A stretch of 64,000 nt of DNA from positions 1 to 64,000 of the forward strand of contig JAHBXS010000002.1 of the NCBI GenBank assembly GCA_019636375.1, written 5' to 3'. The notes under the pieces are model-generated. The model did no database searches. It had not been told where the DNA came from and saw only the letters and a list, made by a program, of their open reading frames with translations. This document shows, piece after piece, positions 55,869 to 64,000 of this stretch. Position 1 is the stretch's first letter, and each line of letters begins with the position of its first letter. The DNA comes from Pirellulaceae bacterium (lineage in GTDB: Bacteria; Planctomycetota; Planctomycetia; Pirellulales; Pirellulaceae). The position numbers and the translations under genes were made by a program.

Positions 55869-56184
55869 CGGCCTCTTCCCTCGTCGGGCATTTTTTATTC
55901 GACATGTCTCCAATAATTTTAGTTTATTGCTACATCGTACGTGAGTATACGAACGTTTTCGTTTTCTCCGCATTTTTTTCCGAAATTCGCGAAGAGTATC
56001 GCTTGCTGATGTCGATTTGTCGGAATTCGCGATCGCGCGGAATTGGCACAGAAGGGGTGCTTGCCAGTAGAAAATGCCCTGCGTCCGAATCAAAAATTCT
56101 TCGGATCGCAGGACACTTGAGAGAGCAACTGGTCTATGGAATATCTACGCAGGAGAGATGTCCCATGACGAAGAGAGAAGTCGT

Positions 56185-58380
56185 CTAGTCAGAAAATTTG
56201 CCGACGTTAAACAACTGAGTCTCACCAAAGATCGCTGTCCCATCGTTGTCAACGATGATCCAGACGTCTTGATTCGGCAGAACGGCGACTCCTTCGACTT
56301 TTTCTAAAACAGCTCCGTTGGGTGCCTCCATATCCGGAAGGATATCTCGCCAAAGTTGTTTATCGAGGATCGGCAACGCCTCACCGTGCGGTCGGAATTC
56401 AACGCCGGTAATGTCGACCTCATAAAGCCGCTTGACCCTGGCATCGGCACCCGCTTGATTATCGCGTTCTAGAATCAGAAGCGTGTTCTCGTCGATGGCC
56501 GTGATTTCAGATAGCCCGACCCAGTTCGTCCCCGGATAGGGAGAAGTAGGCGTGTCCAACGGGTAACGGGCAAATGTCCATTCCTCATTGGCCACATCGT
56601 AACGTCCAATTTTGCAAAAACCGGCCGGATCGTCTTGCCAAGCCCGTTGGATGCAAACGTAGACAATTTCGTACCCATTTTCGTCCGTCACGCATGTCAC
56701 CCCTTCGAAACCAAAGCGAATCTGAAAGGCTCGCAGTGATGCGGGTAACAGAATTTCTTGCTCGACCACGCCGTCGTGGGCAACCAGCAGCAATTGATCG
56801 TTGATGATTTCGGGGGTCTCAGGAGGAGTATTCCCCTCAGTAGCGACCCAAAAGCCGCCTTGAGGACGAGCGGCCACCCCTTCGGGATCAACATTGATCA
56901 GACCTAGGGGCAAACTACTAATTGCCCCTTCGTTGATCAGAGGAATCTCTTCGACAATCCTAGGAATTTCAAACGCGAGGTCGATCTTTAAAATCGTGCT
57001 GTTTCGGTAGCGATTGTCATAGACCGCGTACATGATATTCGAATCGAATGGGTCAGCCGACAAACCGGAAATCCCCGCCCAAGGAATCGGAGTCCCATCG
57101 GGTCGGTTGGCTGATTCCAAAGTGGGATAATCGGGACTTCCGGGTTGGAGTTCATACAAAGAAATTCCTGAGCGAAATTTGCCAACGCGGTTGTCCAGGT
57201 CGGTGGAGACGACAATCAGATTGCGAGAAGGAATGGCCAACAATCCACTCGGACTTCGTTGGGTTGCCAACGTTTGACAATAAGTCGGGACGTCCCCCTG
57301 CATCGTGTACACCCCGACCATTCCGGCCGCTTTTCCACTTGCGAACAAATAGTCTTTGCCACCAAACTTCGCGAAAGCCACTGCATTAGGTTCCGCTCCC
57401 CAAAACTCAGCTCGTTGCTCGGGAAAATGCCCGATCCTCGCTGCCAAATGCTCAAACTGGTTGCCCGAATCGTATCGGACTTGGCCTTGTCGATCAAAAA
57501 TACTGAATCCGCGGCTGTCGCGATTCGCGGTAGCCAGTGTATTGGGCGAAAGCCAAGTGACTCCCGCCGGAGTCCGAGGCTCATTGGGTAGAGTCTCAAC
57601 GAGTTCCACTAAAGCGTTTCGAGTCGCGTCGACTTGCTCCAAGTTGACAGTTTTGGCGTCCCAAACGCGTTCAATCTTAGCCCCATTGACCAGTTGCGGA
57701 AGAATGGCGTTGAACAAAATTCTCCAGCCACGTTTTTCAGAAAAATCCAAAATAGCTACCTGATTGGAGTTGGTCAAAGTAGCCGCACAGCGACCATTCG
57801 AATGGATTGAGACCGACGTCGGTTCGGGATCGCTGATTTCCCAATTGAGGCGGACAACGCGAGTCGGCCATAAAACGGCAAATGGCGTGATCGCATCAAT
57901 AATCAAAATCTCGCCTGTCGATTCAATCGCGACAGCAGCGTATTGGCCGGACGAATTGACGTTCACATCACTTGGCGGCCCGGATAGCGGAATCGTCCGC
58001 ACCACCTTAGATTGGTTAAGGTCAACCAACTGAACGTTTCCATCCTCAGCGCCAAGATGGTTTGCTACGACGGCAATGTTGCCAATAACCCCCAAAGCCA
58101 CTGGCGACCCATTGATGGCGAGCGTCCCGGCGGCGATTGGATTTGATGGGTTCGTGATATCGACGAAACCCAATTTCTCCTGAATCGGATCCGTGTAAAT
58201 CAATCGATTGCCCGTAGCATTCGCGGCGACCTGAGATGCTACGGCCTGGACGGTGATGTCCGTATTTTCAAAAACCGGAAACGTCGCCACTCGCCGAAAA
58301 GTCTCTTGAGCGTGAGCGCTCACGACGCTCAAGAGCGTCATGCCAACAGCCATGACGCATTTTGTAAAACAATTCTTCAT
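56185..58380 (-). CDS. Secreted esterase-like/phytase-family protein
   Basis: The protein has 731 residues from ATG 58380, with a signal peptide (MAVGMTLLSVVSAHAQ). The N-terminal half is a propeller with repeats like GNRLIYTDP, GNIAVVANH and GQYAAVAIES, then WLSPNTLATANRD. The C-terminal half (LINVDPEGVAARPQGGFWV, GLSEITAIDENTLLILERDN) matches the esterase-like/phytase family, with the EG and ERDN motifs. Substrates may be phosphate esters; this is inferred. It is alone on its strand in this stretch. Confidence 0.8.
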   Translation of the reverse strand: MKNCFTKCVMAVGMTLLSVVSAHAQETFRRVATFPVFENTDITVQAVASQVAANATGNRLIYTDPIQEKLGFVDITNPSNPIAAGTLAINGSPVALGVIGNIAVVANHLGAEDGNVQLVDLNQSKVVRTIPLSGPPSDVNVNSSGQYAAVAIESTGEILIIDAITPFAVLWPTRVVRLNWEISDPEPTSVSIHSNGRCAATLTNSNQVAILDFSEKRGWRILFNAILPQLVNGAKIERVWDAKTVNLEQVDATRNALVELVETLPNEPRTPAGVTWLSPNTLATANRDSRGFSIFDRQGQVRYDSGNQFEHLAARIGHFPEQRAEFWGAEPNAVAFAKFGGKDYLFASGKAAGMVGVYTMQGDVPTYCQTLATQRSPSGLLAIPSRNLIVVSTDLDNRVGKFRSGISLYELQPGSPDYPTLESANRPDGTPIPWAGISGLSADPFDSNIMYAVYDNRYRNSTILKIDLAFEIPRIVEEIPLINEGAISSLPLGLINVDPEGVAARPQGGFWVATEGNTPPETPEIINDQLLLVAHDGVVEQEILLPASLRAFQIRFGFEGVTCVTDENGYEIVYVCIQRAWQDDPAGFCKIGRYDVANEEWTFARYPLDTPTSPYPGTNWVGLSEITAIDENTLLILERDNQAGADARVKRLYEVDITGVEFRPHGEALPILDKQLWRDILPDMEAPNGAVLEKVEGVAVLPNQDVWIIVDNDGTAIFGETQLFNVGKFSD

Positions 58381-58565
58381 CGAAAATTCCCTTTCCAAAG
58401 CTCCCAACTAGTCATTACAAGGTTGCATCGCTTGCAACCAACTAGGCGGCGATTATGCTCGCGGAAATTAAGTTCCGATGAACAGTCAGCGAGGATTTAA
58501 TAAATCAAACACGTTTTTTTTCAACCAAGCCCGCCGTTGGACTTGGGCTTTTCGAAAGGAATCAA

Positions 58566-59435
58566 TTAGTCGTCAATTTCGTCGTCGCCGATCATTAGTT
58601 CGGCTCCCTTGGAATCAAGGGAAAAGCGTGTGATCTTCTGGGCTTGTCCGGTCCGCTGGTCGATGTCCAACATGGCCCCGTTTAGCCTCACATCGGATTT
58701 GGCGACCGTAAACGGAACGGGCTTGAAAGTCAACGTCGCGTGCAAGACGTTCTCGATTTGCCGACCAAGTATGCTCTCGTGAGGCCCTGACATCCCGACA
58801 TCGCACTGAAACGCCGTCCCCTTGGGCAACACCTGCTCATCGGCCGTCGGGACATGCGTATGAGTCCCCAAAACCGCTGAAACTTTTCCATCGAGGAAGC
58901 GGCCCATCAGGTATTTATCGCTAGTCGCCTCGGCATGAAAATCGACAATGCGGACCGCAATATCGTCGGGAATCTCGCTCAGTACCCGCTCGGCGGCACG
59001 GAACGGGCAATCGACCGGCTTCATAAACACCCGACCGATCAAACTGATCACCGCCACGGGGACTTTGTTTTCGGTCGTGAAGGTCGTCCAGTTTCGCCCG
59101 GGAGCCTCAGCGGGAAAATTAGCCGGTTTAACAATCCGGTCACTCGATTCGAGGACGTCGATGATTTCCTTCTTCCGATAGATATGGTCTCCCAACGTCA
59201 CGCAATCGACACCCGACTTGAGGAGTCGTCGAAAGATACTGGGCGTCAGCCCGGAACCGCCGTCCGCATTCTCAGCGTTGACAATCACGGCGTCGATCGA
59301 TTGCTGACGCCGCAACGCTGGCAACGTTTCGCAGACCAATTCGGTCCCGCATTTTCCAACGATATCACCTAAAAAAAGAATTCTCAACCGACGATCACTT
59401 TCTACTTCAAGACTGGAGAGCGAGTTACTTGGCAA
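58566..59435 (-). CDS. ymdB: YmdB-type metallophosphoesterase (TIGR00282)
   Basis: The protein has 289 residues and belongs to the calcineurin-like metallophosphoesterase family described as a cyclic-nucleotide or RNA-linked regulator. Metal-binding motifs are [21 protein letters not shown] and [11 protein letters not shown], with [10 protein letters not shown] near the end. The start lies within the end of the RNase Y gene (11-base overlap). The rny-ymdB order is well known from Firmicutes, where the two act together in RNA turnover and biofilm control. Its role here is inferred from that conserved pairing. Confidence 0.93.
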   Translation of the reverse strand: MPSNSLSSLEVESDRRLRILFLGDIVGKCGTELVCETLPALRRQQSIDAVIVNAENADGGSGLTPSIFRRLLKSGVDCVTLGDHIYRKKEIIDVLESSDRIVKPANFPAEAPGRNWTTFTTENKVPVAVISLIGRVFMKPVDCPFRAAERVLSEIPDDIAVRIVDFHAEATSDKYLMGRFLDGKVSAVLGTHTHVPTADEQVLPKGTAFQCDVGMSGPHESILGRQIENVLHATLTFKPVPFTVAKSDVRLNGAMLDIDQRTGQAQKITRFSLDSKGAELMIGDDEIDD

Positions 59436-60966
59436 CTTCGATAAATCGTGATTCCCGAATCACGGTGACCTTGATCTCACCGGGATAAGTCAAACGTTCT
59501 TCGAAAGCATCCGCGATATCGCGGGCAACCTTCGCGGCCTTCAAGTCGTCAGTGTCTTTGGAACTGATGATGACGCGAAGTTCCCTTCCTGCTTGAATAG
59601 CAAACGCTTGCTGAACGCCGTGCATCTCCAACGCGATGGCTTCGAGTTCCTCCATCCGTTTGACGTAACGTTCTAGGGACTCGCGCCGGGCGCCAGGGCG
59701 TGAGGCGCTGCAGGCGTCCGCAGCGGCGACGATCACCGTGTAAGGATGCTCGATTAGGATTTGATCATGGTGTCCGAGTGCCGCGTGGACGACTTCGGCT
59801 CCTTCGTTATGCCGCTTAAGGATGTCCGCACCGATTTGCGGATGCCCCCCTTCCATTTCGTGATCAGCAGCTTTGCCGATATCGTGCAACAAACCGCAAC
59901 GTCTGGCGAGGTCGCCGTCCAGACCAATCATTTCGGCGATCATGCCGGAGAGAAACGAGACTTCGACGCTGTGCCGCAATACGTTTTGACTGTAACTGGT
60001 GCGGAAATGCAATCGCCCTAATAACTCGACGACCCGAGGATGGAGTCCGTGAACGTCGACTTCGAGAGCAGCTTCATTCCCCTTGCGATTCATAAAAGTC
60101 TGAATTTCGCCAGTGGTATGCTTGACGATTTCCTCTATCCGCGAAGGGTGAATGCGTCCGTCGTCAATCAATTTTTCCAGCGATTGCCGGGCAATTTCCC
60201 GCCGTACGGGATCGAAGGCACTGACGATCACCACGCCGGGAGTATCATCGATGATCAAATCAACCCCGGTTTCTTTCTCGAAGCTCCGAATGTTACGACC
60301 TTCGCGACCAATGATTCGACCTTTCATATCGTCATTCGGAATATCGACCGTACTGGTTGTCGTTTCGGCAGTGTGAGCGGCGGCAAACCGCTGAGTGGCC
60401 ATGATCAGGATTTCGCGGGCCTTTTCCTCGCAGGTTTCTTTAATCTGCTGCTCGTGTTTGATGATTCGCGAACCGACTTCGTTGGCCAAGTCGTCTTCAA
60501 GGAGTTTCAAAAGCCTGGCGGTGGCTTCTTCTTTGGAAAGCCCGGTGATTTTGTGAAGCTGTTGTTGCTGGCGATCGTAGATTTCTTCCAAGTCTTTACT
60601 GCGTTGGTTGGCTTGTTCCAACTTGGTCTTCAAGCGATTTTGAGTCTGCTGGACAATCGCCTCTTGTTTACGGAGGTCTTCAGCCTGTTGGTCGATTTGA
60701 TTTTTTCGTTTGTCGAGTGCTTTTTCGCGCTCGTGCTGAGCCTCGCGGGCTTCGTTGCGAAGTTTGTCGACTTCGGCCTTCGCATTGAGTTGGGTCTCTT
60801 TGACCCGTAGTTCGGTTTCCTTCAGCGTGTTTTCAGAATTTCGCTGAGCTTCGTCCAGCAGGGCCTTCGCCTTGGTCTTGGCGTCGGTCTTGGTGAGGAA
60901 CCCCACCAGCCACACTCCCAAAGATCCGAGGACTGCACCCGCTATTCCATAGATCCATTCGTTCAT
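59425..60966 (-). CDS. rny: Ribonuclease Y
   Basis: This 513-residue membrane-bound endoribonuclease starts RNA decay. A single N-terminal helix ([19 protein letters not shown]) is followed by a long coiled coil to about residue 190, a KH RNA-binding domain ([17 protein letters not shown]) and an HD domain with the metal motif [20 protein letters not shown] 60966 is chosen because GAAGG lies upstream. It overlaps ymdB downstream, so the two are translated together. Confidence 0.96.
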   Translation of the reverse strand: MNEWIYGIAGAVLGSLGVWLVGFLTKTDAKTKAKALLDEAQRNSENTLKETELRVKETQLNAKAEVDKLRNEAREAQHEREKALDKRKNQIDQQAEDLRKQEAIVQQTQNRLKTKLEQANQRSKDLEEIYDRQQQQLHKITGLSKEEATARLLKLLEDDLANEVGSRIIKHEQQIKETCEEKAREILIMATQRFAAAHTAETTTSTVDIPNDDMKGRIIGREGRNIRSFEKETGVDLIIDDTPGVVIVSAFDPVRREIARQSLEKLIDDGRIHPSRIEEIVKHTTGEIQTFMNRKGNEAALEVDVHGLHPRVVELLGRLHFRTSYSQNVLRHSVEVSFLSGMIAEMIGLDGDLARRCGLLHDIGKAADHEMEGGHPQIGADILKRHNEGAEVVHAALGHHDQILIEHPYTVIVAAADACSASRPGARRESLERYVKRMEELEAIALEMHGVQQAFAIQAGRELRVIISSKDTDDLKAAKVARDIADAFEERLTYPGEIKVTVIRESRFIEVAK

Positions 60967-61538
60967 TATTGAGCCTTCACCATCATCGGTTGATCGCAGA
61001 AGCAACCCACTGGGGCCGGTGGCTCAACCCGCTCGACGAACGCAGCAAACTTTTTTTGAATGGTGTACGCTAAAACTGGGAATCTTCATTCCCCCGCAAC
61101 TGCTCGGCAGCAGCAGGGGAGGGAACTCTGGAAGGATTCGGTCTCCGCCGATGGAGGATCACCGGCAACAACTCCGAACAACCACGGAGATTCCGCACCG
61201 CCACGAAGTCACGCCGTCGAATGCAGGAGTTTCCTCTCGCACTCACGCGGCACAACTCGACGGACCGTCCACAATCCAGCGAGTTCAGGAAAAACCCGAA
61301 CCCACTGAGAATTAATGCCAGTCCCAAGACGAGGATGAAAAATTCCATGGTTAACGACGATTGAAACGAGTTAGCAAGTCAAAAAAGTTCCTTTGGTCGA
61401 GCCGAGAAGCCACCGTGGGCCGATCCAGGGGATACAGCGCGGTTTGATTCATTCTTGGCCGAAAAACAGTCGAAAACCTGAAACGGCTTTCGGCTGACGT
61501 TGAGCCTCCTGGCCCAACTTCCTGTCATAATATCAGAT
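60967..61538. other. Divergent region between rny and tilS
   Basis: This lies upstream of rny (- strand) and tilS (+ strand). A 92-codon frame on the - strand (61070-61348) starts with a hydrophobic stretch (MEFFILVLGLALILSGFGFF) and could be a small membrane protein, but it lacks a ribosome site. I see nothing else. Confidence 0.4.
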
Positions 61539-62582
61539 ATGAATTCACCTGAGAACCAGCTTAACGACCCGAAGTTGCCCCCTAAAGCCGACTTGATGGA
61601 CCAAGTCCTGCGACAGTGGCCGCTGGATCGTTGGGGAACTGCCCCGATTGTCGTCGGAGTATCAGGGGGGGCCGACAGCGTGGCCCTGCTGGCTTTGTTG
61701 CGGCAGACGCTCAAGAAACATGGCTTGCCCACTCGATTAGTCGTGGCCCACGTCAACCACGTTTTGCGAGGGACAGACTCAGATGCGGACCAAGAATTTG
61801 TCGCTCAATTGTCGGCTCGCTGGGATCTTGAGTTCCGCTGCTTTTGCCCAGAAAAACCTGCTGTTCAACGGGCTCCCAGCGAGGAAGCCCTGCGGGATGT
61901 GCGGTACGCTTTTTTTCGCGAAGTCGCCCAAGACGTCGGCGCCAGATACGTAGCGACTGCACACCACGCTGACGATCAAGTCGAAACGGTTCTGTTTCGG
62001 ATGTTTCGCGGTACGTCCGTAAGCGGCTTGGCGGGAATTCCAAAATTCCGCTTGTTGAGCCCCGACATCACGCTGGTTCGCCCGCTGTTAGGCATCCGCC
62101 GCAACGAGTTACGAGAGTTCCTGGCAGGCATCGGCCAGGATTTTCGCGAGGACATCTCCAATGACTCTGGGCAGTACACGCGCAACCGAATCCGGCATCA
62201 AGTCCTCCCGCAACTCGCGCAGGAATTCAGGGTCGAAGTATCGGATCGGTTGCTGTCCCTGAGCCGCCAAGCCGCCGAGGTGCGAGACTTGTTAAGCACT
62301 TTGGCTCGCGACGCCTTTTCTGAAATCGTCATCTACCAGCGCCCCGAAGAGGTAGGCGTCGATGTCACCGCCTTTTGCCGACTTGCTCCTGTTATCCAAC
62401 GCCAATTCGTCGTTGAACTCTGGGACCAACAAGGCTGGCCGCGTGGCGATCTCAACGAGTCCGACATCCTCGACATCGTCGCCTGCATCGAGTCCCCCAC
62501 CTCCACCTCCCTCCGCCACCAATTCCCGGGCAGGATCACCATTGACGGAACTTCAAACAACAAATCAATTCGACAAAGTTAG
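61539..62582 (+). CDS. tilS: tRNA(Ile)-lysidine synthase
   Basis: This 347-residue enzyme converts cytidine 34 of tRNA(Ile) to lysidine, which lets the tRNA read AUA. The PP-loop ATPase motif is VSGGADSVALLAL. Other conserved blocks are VVAHVNHVLRGTDSD, TAHHADDQVETVLFRM and RPLLGIRRNELREFLAG. The ATG at 61539 follows a poor upstream site. It lacks most of the larger C-terminal domains of some TilS proteins. Confidence 0.93.
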   Translation: MNSPENQLNDPKLPPKADLMDQVLRQWPLDRWGTAPIVVGVSGGADSVALLALLRQTLKKHGLPTRLVVAHVNHVLRGTDSDADQEFVAQLSARWDLEFRCFCPEKPAVQRAPSEEALRDVRYAFFREVAQDVGARYVATAHHADDQVETVLFRMFRGTSVSGLAGIPKFRLLSPDITLVRPLLGIRRNELREFLAGIGQDFREDISNDSGQYTRNRIRHQVLPQLAQEFRVEVSDRLLSLSRQAAEVRDLLSTLARDAFSEIVIYQRPEEVGVDVTAFCRLAPVIQRQFVVELWDQQGWPRGDLNESDILDIVACIESPTSTSLRHQFPGRITIDGTSNNKSIRQS

Positions 62583-62778
62583 TCTTGAAAAGTCACTTGA
62601 TAGATTTTTTTCGCGTTAAATTTGCGTTTTCGTGACCAAATCCCGATGACTAAAAAAGAGATTTGGATTTTTAACGATTGATGGCGATTGATTCGTCAAT
62701 AAAAGCAGACGCAAGAATGGGTTGATCTTACGATTCGATTGATCAAACGTTACTAGGAAAGTGTAATTAGAACGCCGA

Positions 62779-63006
62779 TTAAGGGGTTGGAATGTCGGGA
62801 TCTGTCAAAGGGTCGGAGGATTGCGGTGTTGTGGGATCGGAAGAAGTGGTTGAAGGTGGGGACTTTGGATTGAGGCGTTGGCGGACGGCTTCGCGGAGTA
62901 GGTATTCGATCTGGCCGTTGACCGAGCGCATTTCCTGATCGGCCCAGCGTTTGAGTTCCTCAAACAGGGCAGGGGAAATTCGCAATGGAAACGACTTTTT
63001 GTCCAT
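62779..63006 (-). CDS. Ribbon-helix-helix (Arc-like) protein
   Basis: The protein has 75 residues from ATG 63006; the longer frame to 63069 would include repeat sequence. The first ~50 residues ([20 protein letters not shown], then [16 protein letters not shown]) match the Arc/MetJ-type ribbon-helix-helix DNA-binding fold. A Pro/Ser/Thr-rich tail follows. It may repress its own gene or be an antitoxin, but no toxin gene is seen. Heptad-like repeats begin 15 bases upstream of its start and continue to the SPFH gene. Confidence 0.7.
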   Translation of the reverse strand: MDKKSFPLRISPALFEELKRWADQEMRSVNGQIEYLLREAVRQRLNPKSPPSTTSSDPTTPQSSDPLTDPDIPTP

Positions 63007-63020
63007 GTGGGAAATGAGTT

Positions 63021-63162
63021 TTCGGTGTTCCGTGTTCAGTTTTCGGTGTTCAGCCAAGCAACCGAACATCGAATCCCAAACACCACCAACCGTTAACCAA
63101 ATTCAGAACACCGAAAACTGCCAACTAAAATCCGCTTACTGAAATCTGGACTCCGAACACTT
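63021..63162. repeat. Degenerate heptanucleotide repeats
   Basis: The run at 63021-63055 divides into 7-bp units TTCGGTG, TTCCGTG, TTCAGTT, TTCGGTG, TTCAGCC. On the other side, 63107-63162 reads AACACCG, AAAACTG, CCAACTA, AAATCCG, CTTACTG, AAATCTG, GACTCCG, AACACTT. AGTTTTCGGTGTTC occurs twice (63017-63030, 63038-63051) and, inverted, at 63106-63119. The right block ends exactly against the SPFH stop codon (63163-63165). Confidence 0.7.
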
Positions 63163-64000
63163 TTAATGATGCAACGTCCCAGCGTTGACGACTGGTTGAG
63201 TGTCGTGCTCGCTGCACAGGACGACCAACAAGTTGCTGACCATCGCAGCGCGGCGTTCGTCGTCGAGTTGAACGACGTTCTTTTCCGATAACTCGTGCAG
63301 TGCCATTTCGACCATGCTGACGGCTCCGTGTACGATCTTTTGCCGTGCAGCAATAATGGCTTCGGCCTGCTGACGACGCAACATCGCTTGAGCGATTTCG
63401 GGAGCGTAGGCCAAATGCACGAGTCGGGATTCTTCAACAAAGACTCCGGCATTCGAAAGACGCTCTTGGAGTTCCTTGCACAGGTCCTCGACGACACTAC
63501 ACATACCGCCTCGCAAAGTGACCTCCCCTTCCTCGCCATCATCATAGGCATAGCGACTGGCCATTTCTCGAACCGCCGATTCGCTTTGCACCGATACGAA
63601 CTCTTCGTAGTTGTCGACATCAAACAGAGCTTGAGCCGTGTCCATTACCCGCCAAACCACCACCGCACCAATTTCAATTGGATTCCCGCGACGGTCATTG
63701 ACCTTGAGTTTGGGGGTATTGAAGTTGCGGGCTCGCAACGAGATTGCGATTTTCGAAATGAATGGATTCGTCCAATGGAATCCGCTTGTCCGTTCAGTGC
63801 CAATGTAGCGGCCAAACAAGACCAAGGCCCGCCCTTGATTTGGCTGCAAAGTGAAGAAGCCGTTGGGAATGATGAGGGCCACAACGGTCAATAAAATCGC
63901 ACCCGCTAGTCCCCACAGATTGATGATTTGGCCTGCAGGCAGACGGATTCCAGAATTGATAATCATGTACCAAACGTAGGCAACAACCGCCAAATAGGCG
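63163..64000 (-). CDS. SPFH/band 7-domain protein, 5' end beyond window
   Basis: At least 278 residues are visible; the frame stays open to position 64000, so the start is outside. Membrane helices ([18 protein letters not shown]) precede the SPFH domain ([39 protein letters not shown]), then a helical region ([19 protein letters not shown]) and [17 protein letters not shown]. Members form ring-like membrane scaffolds. It is the last gene of the window and ends against the heptanucleotide repeats, with the ribbon-helix-helix gene next on the same strand. Confidence 0.85.
   Translation of the reverse strand, partial: AYLAVVAYVWYMIINSGIRLPAGQIINLWGLAGAILLTVVALIIPNGFFTLQPNQGRALVLFGRYIGTERTSGFHWTNPFISKIAISLRARNFNTPKLKVNDRRGNPIEIGAVVVWRVMDTAQALFDVDNYEEFVSVQSESAVREMASRYAYDDGEEGEVTLRGGMCSVVEDLCKELQERLSNAGVFVEESRLVHLAYAPEIAQAMLRRQQAEAIIAARQKIVHGAVSMVEMALHELSEKNVVQLDDERRAAMVSNLLVVLCSEHDTQPVVNAGTLHH

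Noticed and set aside
60040-60810. 256-codon + strand frame inside rny
   Set aside because: Antisense to the RNase Y coiled coil; repeated hydrophobic words come from the coiled-coil codons.
62779-63006. Toxin-antitoxin pair with the ribbon-helix-helix protein as antitoxin
   Set aside because: No toxin-like gene is next to it; the neighbours are tilS and an SPFH protein.

Overview
This 64 kb window comes from a planctomycete (Planctomycetota, probably Pirellulales-like). The evidence is a 1,702-residue surface protein with the planctomycete N-terminal motif LEDRQLLA, a TIGR03000-type protein, a PEP-CTERM subtilisin-fold protein, secreted Gfo/Idh and xylose-isomerase-fold enzymes, a NanM-type/symporter fusion, pyruvate phosphate dikinase, and a solitary 16S rRNA gene with no 23S, 5S or tRNA beside it. 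No phage, integrase, insertion sequence or CRISPR array is visible. Gene order is mosaic, made of short co-directional runs.

Layout. 0.7-6.4 kb: a + strand cluster of secreted cohesin/dockerin-type proteins with a double-PDZ protein. 6.4-11.2 kb: a membrane protein, a Tat-type oxidoreductase, then a PadR regulator and its presumed membrane partner, separated by REP-like palindromes. 11.5-17.1 kb: the wreck of a sialic-acid locus (mutarotase/symporter fusion joined by a deletion to the 3' end of an N-acylglucosamine 2-epimerase), a degenerate subtilisin-fold protein, BioY and an intact sialidase. 17.3-22.3 kb: TIGR03000 protein, HTTM pair, asd and truA. 22.3-27.5 kb: a - strand surface-glycan operon (two glycosyltransferases, a sulfotransferase, a glycosyltransferase-like coiled-coil protein, a proline-rich protein). 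27.9-34.1 kb: a metallopeptidase-like protein, an unknown, hydroxypyruvate reductase plus glycerate kinase, a lipoprotein, a TfoX C-terminal domain protein and pheA. 34.2-37.6 kb: secreted DUF3472-like protein, sugar-phosphate isomerase-like protein and a thioredoxin-fold protein. 37.6-41.2 kb: two heptanucleotide arrays around a four-helix-bundle gene, a degenerate 19-bp array, and the 16S gene with terminator and tandem promoters. 41.5-64 kb: RlmI-like methyltransferase, the giant surface protein, FtsK, PPDK, a TPR protein, a phytase-esterase-like protein, ymdB-rny, tilS, a ribbon-helix-helix protein and an SPFH protein running off the end.

The best candidates for something undescribed are: (1) the cohesin/dockerin/PDZ cluster, where one membrane-anchored cohesin-like protein is translationally coupled to a soluble protein carrying both a cohesin-like domain and a dockerin half; (2) a recurring 7-nt repeat phenomenon seen at three loci, two of which lie against stop codons; (3) the deletion-fused sialic-acid locus beside an intact sialidase. 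All functions are read from sequence motifs; no database search was possible.
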